Position numbers and translations under genes: made by a program | Source: Methylophaga sp. UBA3192 | Lineage (GTDB): Bacteria; Pseudomonadota; Gammaproteobacteria; Nitrosococcales; Methylophagaceae | Assembly: GCA_002363955.1 (NCBI GenBank) | Contig: DEXE01000006.1 | Span: forward strand, 763,832 to 827,265 | DNA length: 63,434 bases | Direction: 5' to 3' | In this document: piece after piece, positions 1 to 8,331 of the stretch | How the letters are laid out: each line of letters begins with the position of its first letter | Numbering within the stretch: the stretch's first letter is position 1 | Notes under the pieces: generated by a model | What the model was told of the DNA's origin: nothing | Databases searched by the model: none | The model's input: the letters and a program-made list of their open reading frames with translations, nothing else

Positions 1-24
1 TCGGCTTCGGCTTCGGCTTCGGCA
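1..24 (-). repeat. Hexanucleotide run (cttcgg)n encoding Glu-Ala repeats
   Basis: The window opens with about four tandem cttcgg units, read on the minus strand as GAA/GCC codons, giving an EAEAEA run. The true length is unknown because the run touches the window edge. In-frame slippage here would vary the length of the acidic tail without breaking the frame. Confidence 0.7.
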
Positions 25-2633
25 ATATTGTTTTCTGTCTGGTTTGTTTCAACCAAATCGTTGAACGCATCTTCAGTTAATTGCTGGCTGTCGATGTCTG
101 AACTGGGATCTTCAACGGACAGGGCCTCTTGGAATTCCAGCTCCAACGGAGAAATTTGCTCTGCTGGTTCCACTTCTTCCGTTAAAGCTTCTGGTGCTGG
201 TTCGGCGGCTTGTTCCGGCTCGCCAGGTTCAGCCGTTTCTGGACTTGATTCCTCTAAAGCCACTGTTTCTTTAACATCGGGGAGATCTGTTAGATCTCGT
301 GTTGCTTCAGGCGCTTCACTTGATGCCATCGCTGAGGATGAATCCTGAACTTCGAGTTCTGTTTCTTCCGTTAAAGCTTCTGGCGCTGGTTCGGCGGCTT
401 GTTCCGGCTCGCCAGGTTCAGCCGTTTCTGGAGTTGATTCCTCTAAAGCCACTGTTTCTTTAACATCGGGGAGATCTGTTAGATCCCGTGTTGCTTCAGG
501 CGCTTCACTTGATGTCATCGCTAAGGATGAATCCTGAACTTCGGGTTCCGTTTCTTCCGTTAAAGCTTCTGGCGCTGGTTCGGCGGTTTGTTCCGGCTCG
601 CCAGCTTCAGCCGTTTCTGGGCTCAACTCATCTACAGCCGGTATTTCTTCATGATCAGAGCTATTCACAACATCCTGAGTTGCTTCCCTCATTTCATTGG
701 ATTCTGGCTCTGATGGCTGATGAGGCTCTTCCGGAACAACTTCATCAGCTACAGCTTCCGGCATCTCAGTTTCAACCCGTTGTTCCAGCCCGTTAGATTC
801 TGCATTTTCAGTGAATTCCTCCTGTTCTTTTTCCAGAACAGTCGAGTCACTCTCTTCAACGAGCAAACCGGTATTCTCAGATTCTTTTAATAGTGAATCA
901 GCAAAAGAGGCATTCTCGGTTAGTAGCGGGTCTAAATCCTCTGCATCTGGAACCTCGGCTTGCTCTTGCTTCAAGGGCTGTTCAGGTCCGGAGGTTATGT
1001 TTTCGATTTGTTGCGTGTGTTCCAGCAAATCTTCCGCTGCGTCACTGGCTGTTTCATCAAGACCTGCCGGTTCTACCGCGGCCATTTTTTCAGCATATTG
1101 CGCTGAGGACTCACCTCCCTCAGGCGAAACATCATCTATTGGATTTGCATCAGCTTCTGATATCGCTTGTTCAAGTACTTCGGTGACTTCATCAGCAGTA
1201 ACCGATTGCGCCATATCATCTTGTTCTGGCGTGGTGATCTCATCAATGATTCTGTCGGGTGTTTCATTATTATTTTCTTTTTTGGAAACTTCCGGCTCAT
1301 CTGTAGCATCTTTGATGCGCATCAATTCATCGATTTCCGCGACCGAAATCCCGGCTTCCCCAGCAGGCTCCATTTCAACAGCCTGATCAATGTCTAATTC
1401 AATTTCGGCAGGCTGAACTGGATTCATTAAATCCAGTGGATTGATATCTCCACTTTCAAAAGCATGGAATTTCAGCTCCTGATGTTCAAACGCCGCCGTA
1501 TTTTCAGGAATATCGGCACTTGCATCAGGGGTGGGAGATTTGCCATAAACATCCGGCACCTGATTGGTCCAGGCTTTATTTAAATAAGCCTTCATACTGT
1601 TAAGTTCGGATGAGCTGCCGGCATTTTCCATTGCGGCTTCATCGATCTCTGGTGAAGGAGCAGCCAACTCTGAAGAAGCTTTACCGTAAATATCAGGAAC
1701 GGTTGGGTTCCAGTCATTTTTCACAAAATCCGCCATCCGCATGGCGGGTTTGACTGCTTCAGTTTCTAACACTGCCTCGGACTGTAAATCTTGCCCGTCT
1801 TGAACGTCTGGTTCCAATTGATCAGCTGTATTGACATCATCAGTTGCCAAGCCATCAAATTCTGCCAGCAGTTCAGGAGCCATCTCCACTTCCGAGTCTG
1901 CAGCGGGTTCTTCATTTACCTCTTCAGCCAAATCGCTGCTGGTCGTTTCATCCTCCAACTGGTTTTGATTGGATATATCCTCCGCATTTTCAGTTTCAAC
2001 ATCCGCCAGTTCAATCTCAAACATCTCGGAAGTATCATTCTGTTCGTCACTGACAACAGTTTCATCATCCAGTAGTTCGGTTTGTGCAACAACATTCTCA
2101 GCATTCTCGTCATCAAACACACTGTCAAAGTCTGCTACAGGTTCTTCTTCCGCTTCAGGTGACTCTATTTGATCTTCAAACTCTGCCGTTTCTTCGGATA
2201 ATTCAGTTTCGCTGGCAATTTCCTCCGTCATCTCGGATTCGACAGGATCCTGCTCAATATCGGCTTGCATAATACTTAGCGTTGCATCCGTTAACGAAGT
2301 AATCTGTTCCGGTAATTTTCCCAGTGATTTTTCGTCCTGTTCTGAATACAGATTGACTATCGATTTAAAGATTTCCTTTTCCCGCGACATCAATTCTTCA
2401 ACCATGGTATCGAGAGCAGCGCCGCTTAAACCATAACGTTCACTCAGTTGACTGCTTAATGCAGCAAAACGTTGTTCATGATTGTTTTTGATTAATTTGG
2501 CCGTTTTTGCAGCCGCTGCCTGAGCACGTTTATGTTTGCGTCGGGCACGAAGCAGAACCCAGACAAACAAAATGGCAAAGATAAAAGCCAGCTCGTAAGC
2601 CAGCCATTGAAAAACCGGATCAGTCATAGACAT
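1..2633 (-). CDS. Large acidic, repeat-containing membrane-anchored protein (3' end outside window)
   Basis: The frame is open from an ATG at 2633 to the left edge, at least 877 codons with no stop. Residues about 10-29 form one membrane segment followed by a basic stretch (RARRKHKR), so by the positive-inside rule the tail should be cytoplasmic. A short Ala/Lys-rich helix follows, then more than 700 residues dominated by Glu, Asp, Ala, Pro, Ser and Thr, almost without aromatic clusters. Two copies of a motif with W and VPD(I/V)YGK lie at about residues 302-317 and 351-366. A 63-residue tandem repeat fills residues about 662-818, and the visible end is an (EA)n run. The ATG follows directly on the stop of the upstream VWA gene, so the two are surely co-transcribed. 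I do not recognise the family. The acidic tail and tail repeats are reminiscent of scaffold proteins such as FimV, but there is no LysM domain and I do not make that call. Confidence 0.8.
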   Translation of the reverse strand, partial: MSMTDPVFQWLAYELAFIFAILFVWVLLRARRKHKRAQAAAAKTAKLIKNNHEQRFAALSSQLSERYGLSGAALDTMVEELMSREKEIFKSIVNLYSEQDEKSLGKLPEQITSLTDATLSIMQADIEQDPVESEMTEEIASETELSEETAEFEDQIESPEAEEEPVADFDSVFDDENAENVVAQTELLDDETVVSDEQNDTSEMFEIELADVETENAEDISNQNQLEDETTSSDLAEEVNEEPAADSEVEMAPELLAEFDGLATDDVNTADQLEPDVQDGQDLQSEAVLETEAVKPAMRMADFVKNDWNPTVPDIYGKASSELAAPSPEIDEAAMENAGSSSELNSMKAYLNKAWTNQVPDVYGKSPTPDASADIPENTAAFEHQELKFHAFESGDINPLDLMNPVQPAEIELDIDQAVEMEPAGEAGISVAEIDELMRIKDATDEPEVSKKENNNETPDRIIDEITTPEQDDMAQSVTADEVTEVLEQAISEADANPIDDVSPEGGESSAQYAEKMAAVEPAGLDETASDAAEDLLEHTQQIENITSGPEQPLKQEQAEVPDAEDLDPLLTENASFADSLLKESENTGLLVEESDSTVLEKEQEEFTENAESNGLEQRVETEMPEAVADEVVPEEPHQPSEPESNEMREATQDVVNSSDHEEIPAVDELSPETAEAGEPEQTAEPAPEALTEETEPEVQDSSLAMTSSEAPEATRDLTDLPDVKETVALEESTPETAEPGEPEQAAEPAPEALTEETELEVQDSSSAMASSEAPEATRDLTDLPDVKETVALEESSPETAEPGEPEQAAEPAPEALTEEVEPAEQISPLELEFQEALSVEDPSSDIDSQQLTEDAFNDLVETNQTENNIAEAEAEA
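180..640 (-). repeat. 189-bp (63-residue) in-frame tandem repeat inside the acidic protein gene
   Basis: The string ttaaagcttctgg recurs at 182, 371 and 560, exactly 189 bp apart. Two copies are nearly identical over the full 189 bp; the third matches for about 60-90 bp and then diverges. 189 is divisible by three, so copy-number change keeps the reading frame. The unit encodes an acidic segment with PETAEPGEPEQAAEPAPEAL-like sequence. Confidence 0.93.
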
Positions 2634-4412
2634 TTATAATAAATCTCCAGGTAATAGCTGCCGGCGACGGCTGCGATGCCAAAACCAGAATCCCATCAAT
2701 AACAACAGCACAATAACGGCATTACCAATGGCTAAAATGACAGTATTTGATAATCGAAAGACAGTCTCATCAATAATCGTTGTTTCTTCATCTGTAACTG
2801 GTTCAATCATCACCGGTTCAAATGGCTTATCAGCAGGGTCAGCAGCCCTCGGCGTTTCTGAAGTAATCGTCAATGTGGCCCCCATTTCATCCAGTAACTG
2901 AATGGGTTTCGGCTGTAAAAAAACATTACGGCCAGTCAGGGTTTTACCTCTGATCTGCAACGATAATTGATACGCAGTTTCCGGCTGCAGATCAGCTAAA
3001 GTCAGCTGCCAGGTGTTATCAGCTTGGCGTAACACATCATAGGGAAACTCACTGCCATCAGCGGCGCTGAGCAATGCGGTGATTTGCAATGATTCAGGAT
3101 CAATCATGCTGGCATCAGCTGACATGGATAAACGATGACTTCGACTGTCTGTTTCCAGCTGGGTAACGGTAACATCAAACGGCAATGCTACTACGTTGAC
3201 AGATTGCCGCCGCTGGCGTTCAAATGTGTCACTTTTTGCCGTGATCACAATATCATTTTGTCCACTATCAAACAGCTTGCCCAAATTTGCCATAAACGTC
3301 GCCGTCTGGTTGTTTAAGGTCATCGTGTTGTTGATGGGATCGCCTGCCAGTGGCTGGGTACTCAACTCTGCCGTCACCAGCTGCAGAAAATCCGTTCGCT
3401 CAACCTGTTTACCATGGTCGATCAATTTAGCAACAATATCAAATTGCTCTCCTGCCAGAATATTATTTGGCAGATCAATGGTTTCCAGTCGCAGATCGGT
3501 CAACACCATGACCCGGTTATCCGGATCTATATTAGCGTCAATAAACCAGTCACCTGTCATCGGTTTTTCTACCGTGATTAAATCAAAATGTTTTTCCTGC
3601 ATCCAGCGTACCGAGGACTCATGATTATCAGCTTGTTGGCGTTGCTGATCAGGTTGCACCAGTTGGGTGACATCGGTTTCATTTTCACGAAACACCAAAA
3701 TCGTCATTTCATTGACACTGTTATCAATAGTGAACTGATTCTCAACCAACGGAACCGAATCACGTTGGGTTGCCTGTTCAAACAAATGCAGAAATACCCG
3801 TTCCAGCTCATCGGCATTATCCACCTTGTGGTACCAGCCATCGGTGGAGAGGGAGAGTTGTTTCAGTAGTTCATGATCAGCTTCTTCGGATAACGCTATC
3901 GTATGGATACGAAAGCCTTTTTGCTTAATTTGCGGTAACAGTTTATCGATAATGTTTTGCCGGGATTGTTGACTGGCAGCTTTTCCCTGATGTAAATCAA
4001 CCAGACCATCCGATAACAGGATAATACTGCGTTGCCTGGCCGGATCTGTGGACTTAACATTAGCGGTAGCTTTTTGCAGGGCCTGCTCGATATCCGTAAA
4101 CAAGCCGTGGGAATGAATTTCAGAGGATTTTTGCTGGACCTGTTGCCGCCATTTATCGTCAGCATTCTGTATTGGAACCAGCATATTGACGTAACGGGCA
4201 AACGTCCAGACACCACTTTCGGCATCGCCCGGCATCAACCCACCCAATAAACGCAGACCAGGTGATCGCAGATTCTGTGGATCGTTGTATTTCATGCTGC
4301 CAGACACATCAATAATGATGCGGACATCTGCATTTGACTCAGCATTGGCATTCGCTGGACAAGCAAGCCAGATGACTGGCAGGGCCAGTATTACCCATAA
4401 TATTCTCTGCAT
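2634..4412 (-). CDS. Periplasmic VWA-domain protein with C-terminal membrane anchor
   Basis: I place the start at the ATG at 4412 (592 residues) because it has an AGG ribosome site eight bases upstream and opens a clean signal peptide ending in ANA at about residue 24; the longer frame starts with GTG at 4457. The MIDAS motif DVSGSM is at residues 35-40, with further VWA elements (GLFTD, ILLSDGLVD). The middle of the protein looks like extracellular beta-sandwich sequence. One membrane helix lies near residues 557-577, followed by a short basic tail. Topology is therefore a periplasmic metal-dependent adhesion domain on a single C-terminal anchor. It is the first gene of a pair with the acidic repeat protein. 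Partner and role are unknown; a surface or envelope assembly task is only inference. Confidence 0.85.
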   Translation of the reverse strand: MQRILWVILALPVIWLACPANANAESNADVRIIIDVSGSMKYNDPQNLRSPGLRLLGGLMPGDAESGVWTFARYVNMLVPIQNADDKWRQQVQQKSSEIHSHGLFTDIEQALQKATANVKSTDPARQRSIILLSDGLVDLHQGKAASQQSRQNIIDKLLPQIKQKGFRIHTIALSEEADHELLKQLSLSTDGWYHKVDNADELERVFLHLFEQATQRDSVPLVENQFTIDNSVNEMTILVFRENETDVTQLVQPDQQRQQADNHESSVRWMQEKHFDLITVEKPMTGDWFIDANIDPDNRVMVLTDLRLETIDLPNNILAGEQFDIVAKLIDHGKQVERTDFLQLVTAELSTQPLAGDPINNTMTLNNQTATFMANLGKLFDSGQNDIVITAKSDTFERQRRQSVNVVALPFDVTVTQLETDSRSHRLSMSADASMIDPESLQITALLSAADGSEFPYDVLRQADNTWQLTLADLQPETAYQLSLQIRGKTLTGRNVFLQPKPIQLLDEMGATLTITSETPRAADPADKPFEPVMIEPVTDEETTIIDETVFRLSNTVILAIGNAVIVLLLLMGFWFWHRSRRRQLLPGDLL

Positions 4413-4541
4413 AAAAACAACCTGTTTGGCTTGAAAAGCGGCAGAAAATGTCATCACTGGCGATTTTCTGACGCGAATTGTTTTATTTCAGACTCAATAT
4501 GCAGGTTTTATGCCGATAGTTCAGCTATTTGCTTGGCGAGC

Positions 4542-5726
4542 TTAAAGTAGATCCAACCCACATTGGATATCTGTTTGAATATCTTCAACATTTTCCAAAC
4601 CAACCGATAGACGTATCATGCCCTCGCTGATACCTGATTCGGCACGGGCTACTTCAGACAAACGGCCATGCGTAGTCGTCGCGGGATGGGTAATCGTTGT
4701 TTTTGTGTCACCCAAATTGGCGGTAATTGAAATAAAACGAGTGGCATTAATCAGTTTCCACGCAGCCTGTTGCCCGCCTTTGACTTCAAACGCAATAATG
4801 CCGCCAAAATCAGATTGCTGCTGTTTGGCTAGTTGATGACCGGGATGTGATTTCAGACCCGCATAAAAAACCTGTGACACTTGTTTTTGCTGTTGCAACC
4901 AATGGGCGAGTTGATTGGCATTGCTGGAATGCGCTCTCATACGTAAATCCAGGGTTTCCAGACCTTTCAGAAAAGTCCAGGCATTGAATGCGCTCATCGT
5001 TGGGCCAGCTGAACGCAGGAAACCGTAGACATCTTCTCCGACACGCTGTGCATCACCGACTACCGCCCCACCAACACAACGCCCCTGTCCATCAATATAT
5101 TTGGTAGCAGAGTGAATCACAATATCCGCGCCAAGCAATAATGGCTGCTGTAAAGCCGGGGTACAGAAACAGTTATCGACAATTAACAGGCAATCATGCT
5201 GTTTTGCCAAAGCGGATAACGCCGCTAAATCAGCAATTTCATTGAGTGGATTGGATGGCGTTTCCAGAAACAGCGCCTTGGTATTGGGTTTAATTGCCGC
5301 TTCCCAGGCCGCCAAATCGGTTAACGGCACATAATCCGTCTGCAAACCGAACTTGCTGAGATATTTATCAAACAATACCCGGGTAGTACCAAATACACTG
5401 CGTGAAGAGACAATATGATCCCCTGCAGCACATAATCCCATAAAGGTTGCGAGAATAGCCGACATGCCTGAAGCTGTTGCCACACAGGCTTCACCTTGTT
5501 CCAGCGAGGCAAGACGTTGCTCAAAGGTGCGTACGGTTGGATTGGTAAAGCGTGCATAGATATTGCCGGGTTCATCACCGCCAAATCGTGCTGCCGCTTG
5601 TTCAGCACTGTCAAACACAAAACTTGAAGTGGGGAAAATTGGTTCGGAATGTTCGCCCTCAGGAGTTCTTACATGTCCTGTACGAATTGCACGGGTGGCA
5701 AAACCCTGGTCTTTGAGATCTGTCAT
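4542..5726 (-). CDS. metZ: O-succinylhomoserine sulfhydrylase
   Basis: A 394-residue PLP enzyme of the Cys/Met metabolism family, making homocysteine from O-succinylhomoserine and sulfide in methionine synthesis. The PLP lysine is in SATKYIDGQG, with the phosphate-binding region (TASGMSAI), the FLETPSNP motif and the aspartate of IVDNCFCTP all in place. The sequence ARFTNPTVRTFEQRLASLE and the RCVGG after the PLP lysine are typical of MetZ rather than MetB or MetC. Length is normal. It stands alone here, with about 180 bp upstream before the end of btuB, and 129 bp downstream before the VWA gene. It lies near the B12 genes, which may be coincidence, although MetH-type methionine synthesis would use both products. 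Confidence 0.93.
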   Translation of the reverse strand: MTDLKDQGFATRAIRTGHVRTPEGEHSEPIFPTSSFVFDSAEQAAARFGGDEPGNIYARFTNPTVRTFEQRLASLEQGEACVATASGMSAILATFMGLCAAGDHIVSSRSVFGTTRVLFDKYLSKFGLQTDYVPLTDLAAWEAAIKPNTKALFLETPSNPLNEIADLAALSALAKQHDCLLIVDNCFCTPALQQPLLLGADIVIHSATKYIDGQGRCVGGAVVGDAQRVGEDVYGFLRSAGPTMSAFNAWTFLKGLETLDLRMRAHSSNANQLAHWLQQQKQVSQVFYAGLKSHPGHQLAKQQQSDFGGIIAFEVKGGQQAAWKLINATRFISITANLGDTKTTITHPATTTHGRLSEVARAESGISEGMIRLSVGLENVEDIQTDIQCGLDLL

Positions 5727-5854
5727 GATAACTCTGAATATCGCTGGAAAATCCTGCCATTCTAAAAGATAAGCCTTATAGCTGACCAGCTTTATCCTTA
5801 CTGAATGATCCGGCGAACATGCGAGGAAGATAAAATTAATGATTTGCCGTTAAA

Positions 5855-5892
5855 AGCTAAAAATCATGCTCAGTCGATAATGACTGAGCATG
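5855..5892 (-). terminator. Rho-independent terminator of btuB
   Basis: A perfect 11-bp stem (catgctcagtc at 5865-5875 with gactgagcatg at 5882-5892) with a six-base loop. On the minus strand it is followed by ATTTTTAG. It lies 16 bp past the btuB stop codon. Confidence 0.88.
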
Positions 5893-5908
5893 AAATAAGC
5901 TACCTATT

Positions 5909-7738
5909 TTAAGGCTGATAATGTAAAGACAGCATATAGGTACGATCCAAGGTATTGAAGTTATTGACTGTCTGATATTCCTTATCAAACACATTCATTG
6001 CATTTAGCTTAACCGACCAGTCATTATCAATCTGATAAGCCACTCGAAAGTCCACCAGACCATAACCACTTAAACGCGTGTTGTTAGCGGCATCGTCATA
6101 ACGATAGTCACTCACTTTCCAGCTGCCGCCAATTGACCAGTCGCCAAACTGACGATCAACATGCAGATTCGCCAGGCGCTGTGCTCTGCGTGGTAGCTTA
6201 TTACCTGTTTCCTCATCTTCGGGTTTAAGCACAGTCGCATTGAACTGTACCTGCCAATTCAGCAGCGTTGTAGCCAAATCGAATTCAAGACCTTTGATTT
6301 TGGCTTCAGCCACATTTTCAGTGGTGGGAAATTGATATACCAACAAATCACGTATTTTGTTCTGAAAAGCATGGACTCCCCAGGTACCCCAATCAGCGTT
6401 ACCTAACAAACCAACACCATAGTTTTTCGATTTTTCGGCTTCCAAATCGGGATTGCCAACAAAAAACCCAACATCTGGATAATAAAGTTCATTAAATGTT
6501 GGGGCTTTGAATGCCGTTCCAACATTCGCCGTAAGCTGAAGTGCCTGTGTTAACTGATAGCCCCACTCTGCCGTGCCGGTCGTTTCTTCCCCATAGGCTT
6601 CGTTATCATCATGTCGAGAACTTAATAACCAGCTGTGATTTCCTGCCTGCCCTTGCCAACTGATAAAAAACGCCTTGTTATCGCGTGAAGTTTCATCGTA
6701 ATCAATCGTGCCCTCAATTCGGTCATGATCATAGTCAAGACCTACATTAAGTCGTTGATTTTTTGTCAGCATAAAAGTATTGACCAGACTGATAAACCGA
6801 TGACGGGTATTGAAAGTGCCATCCGGAATGCCATCTTTATAATTATCCGATTCGTCCCTTGATTCAGATAAATTGAGTGACATTAACCAATAATCAGTGA
6901 ACTGATAACGTGAGTTTACGCCCATAACCTGTTGAATATTATCAGCATAAAAATCTTCTGTAACAGAAAAACTATCATAATGGTTTTGTGATTGAGCGCG
7001 TAAAAAATTCGCTCCAACACTCCAGTCCTTATTGATATCGTGATCAACTTTTGCTGAAACACTATTATTCCGATAACCATCATGATCCGGGTTATCTTCT
7101 TCTCTGGCATTAATTCCATTGGTGGATTGATGCGTGAAATTTGCATGATAACGCGTTGTTTCATTACCACCACTGACACCACCACTGGCCTGTTTGGTAT
7201 TATGGCTGCCAATTCCAACCGAAGCATAGGGGGTCGGGTCTTGTTTTTTACCTTGCCGGGTAAATATCTGAATGACACCACCAATCGCTTCAGAACCATA
7301 CAAACCAGACCTTGGTCCACGTACGATTTCAATACGCTCAATCTGATTTATCGGAAAGTCCTGGATGGCAGCACCGCCTGATGTAGCAGAATGCCATTTA
7401 ACCCCATCAACTAAAAACAAAACGTGATCTGAATTTGTTCCTCTCAAATAGACACTACTGTTTTTCCCTAAGCCACCACTATTTGAAATATCCATACTTG
7501 GAAACCGTGATAATAAGCTAGGCAAATCATTGATTTGCAAACGTTCAATATCAGCACGCGTGATAACGCTATTGGGTGCCAGCGCATTTTCGGTAGGCAT
7601 CCGGTTGGCGGTAATGGTTATGGCCTCAAGGGATTCCTGTTCAGCCAGAGCCGTAACAGAGAAGGTAGAAGTCGCCAGTGCCGCTAAAGTCAGACGTGCA
7701 CAGACGCGCAAAGGCATCGCCTTTGTTGAAGGTTTCAT
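5909..7738 (-). CDS. btuB: TonB-dependent vitamin B12 outer-membrane receptor
   Basis: A 609-residue receptor importing cobalamin across the outer membrane with TonB energy. The ATG at 7738 is chosen because AGGAG (7744-7748) sits just upstream; an in-frame codon 24 bp earlier has no such site. Residues 1-32 are a signal peptide, a TonB box (AITITANRM) follows at about 39-47, then the plug domain (LPSLLSRFPSMDISNSGG; RGTNSDHVLFLVDG; IERIEIVRGPRSGLYGSEAI) and a 22-strand-type barrel rich in GxW/Y and alternating aromatic residues. The last residues are SLHYQP, so the usual terminal aromatic is two places from the end. A cobalamin riboswitch precedes the gene, which fixes the substrate better than sequence alone. 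Confidence 0.95.
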   Translation of the reverse strand: MKPSTKAMPLRVCARLTLAALATSTFSVTALAEQESLEAITITANRMPTENALAPNSVITRADIERLQINDLPSLLSRFPSMDISNSGGLGKNSSVYLRGTNSDHVLFLVDGVKWHSATSGGAAIQDFPINQIERIEIVRGPRSGLYGSEAIGGVIQIFTRQGKKQDPTPYASVGIGSHNTKQASGGVSGGNETTRYHANFTHQSTNGINAREEDNPDHDGYRNNSVSAKVDHDINKDWSVGANFLRAQSQNHYDSFSVTEDFYADNIQQVMGVNSRYQFTDYWLMSLNLSESRDESDNYKDGIPDGTFNTRHRFISLVNTFMLTKNQRLNVGLDYDHDRIEGTIDYDETSRDNKAFFISWQGQAGNHSWLLSSRHDDNEAYGEETTGTAEWGYQLTQALQLTANVGTAFKAPTFNELYYPDVGFFVGNPDLEAEKSKNYGVGLLGNADWGTWGVHAFQNKIRDLLVYQFPTTENVAEAKIKGLEFDLATTLLNWQVQFNATVLKPEDEETGNKLPRRAQRLANLHVDRQFGDWSIGGSWKVSDYRYDDAANNTRLSGYGLVDFRVAYQIDNDWSVKLNAMNVFDKEYQTVNNFNTLDRTYMLSLHYQP

Positions 7739-7750
7739 ATTGTCTCCTAG

Positions 7751-7771
7751 GGATACGCTCACCCGCGATCC
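7751..7771 (-). promoter_or_regulatory. Hairpin with GGGTGA loop just before the btuB ribosome binding site
   Basis: On the minus strand the sequence folds into a seven-pair stem with one bulged T (GGATCGC with GCGTATCC) and a GGGTGA loop. The AGGAG of btuB begins only a few bases downstream. The btuM leader has a hairpin with the identical loop in the same place, so I infer that this is the expression-platform stem of the riboswitch. Confidence 0.6.
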
Positions 7772-7812
7772 AGGTTAATAAAGTCACACAACACAATTTG
7801 GTTGTGATGAAC

Positions 7813-7980
7813 TTCAGGCCGGTCTCCGGACTCACGTTGTGGCTTGCGCCAGTACATCCGCCTTCCCACGATGAATCGCAGTGGCTGATTGGATGCATTT
7901 TCAACGTTTACCGTTGCGGGGGCAGTGTTGGTTTTTCACCAACTTCCCGTTTAACTCTGATGGATATCAAAGCACCTGAA
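7813..7980 (-). promoter_or_regulatory. Cobalamin riboswitch controlling btuB
   Basis: Read on the minus strand, all conserved blocks are present in order: GGTGCTTTGAT, AACGGGAAGTTGGTG, CACTGCCCCCGCAACGGTAA, the btu box GCCACTG, GGGAAGG, GCAAGCCA and the B12 box AGTCCGGAGACCGGCCTG at 7814-7832. The aptamer lies 5' of btuB. Binding of adenosylcobalamin is expected to shut off btuB expression, probably by blocking translation since the ribosome site is hairpin-flanked. Confidence 0.96.
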
Positions 7981-8087
7981 GAGGGGCGCATCTTAGATCT
8001 CCCCCGCCATATCGTCAAATGCGATAACGTAGAAAGTCTATTTCCAAATTGACAATATGGACTGCTAATCCTTATTCTGTCGGCTGT

Positions 8088-8265
8088 TTCAGGTGTCGCG
8101 AAAGCGATGAAACGGGAAGTTGGTGCATTTTCATCTGAAGATAAAGCCGACACTGCCCCCGCAACGGTAAATAAGTTCAGGTTGAACGTTACGCCACTGT
8201 ATTTTTACGGGAAGGTGTTCAACTGGTGATGGCACCACTTATGAGTCCGGAGACCGGCCTGAAAT
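8088..8265 (+). promoter_or_regulatory. Cobalamin riboswitch controlling the btuM-cob operon
   Basis: On the plus strand the same ordered blocks occur: aggtg at 8091, aacgggaagttggtg at 8111, actgcccccgcaacggtaa near 8152, gccactg near 8192, gggaaggt near 8211, and gagtccggagaccggcctg at 8243-8261. It is divergent from the btuB riboswitch, with about 100 bp between the two aptamers for the promoters. It precedes btuM, so corrinoid synthesis and uptake share one feedback signal. Confidence 0.96.
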
Positions 8266-8302
8266 ATCCTGGTCTGTTGACCGAAAATGCTATTAACCAA
8301 GT

Positions 8303-8318
8303 TGTGCGGGTGAGCACA
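8303..8318 (+). promoter_or_regulatory. Hairpin with GGGTGA loop just before the btuM ribosome binding site
   Basis: A five-pair stem tgtgc/gcaca encloses the loop gggtga (8308-8313). The ribosome site ggaga (8321-8325) follows after two bases. The loop is identical to that of the btuB leader while the stem sequence differs, which suggests selection on the loop. Confidence 0.6.
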
Positions 8319-8331
8319 TCGGAGAACCTCA

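Noticed and set aside
180..640. Possible CRISPR or intergenic repeat array
   Set aside because: The unit is 189 bp, adjacent without spacers, and in frame within a coding sequence; it is a protein repeat.
28..2272. Series of plus-strand open frames over the left 2.3 kb
   Set aside because: They are Ser/Leu/His-rich shadows of the long acidic frame on the minus strand, which alone is continuous and carries a start, a membrane segment and coding-like bias.
4542..5726. Annotation of metZ as cystathionine gamma-synthase
   Set aside because: The sequence around the PLP lysine (GQGRCVGG) and the N-terminal region fit O-succinylhomoserine sulfhydrylase better than MetB.
7641..8153. Open frames on both strands across the riboswitch region
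   Set aside because: They run through conserved aptamer RNA and have no ribosome site or protein-like composition.
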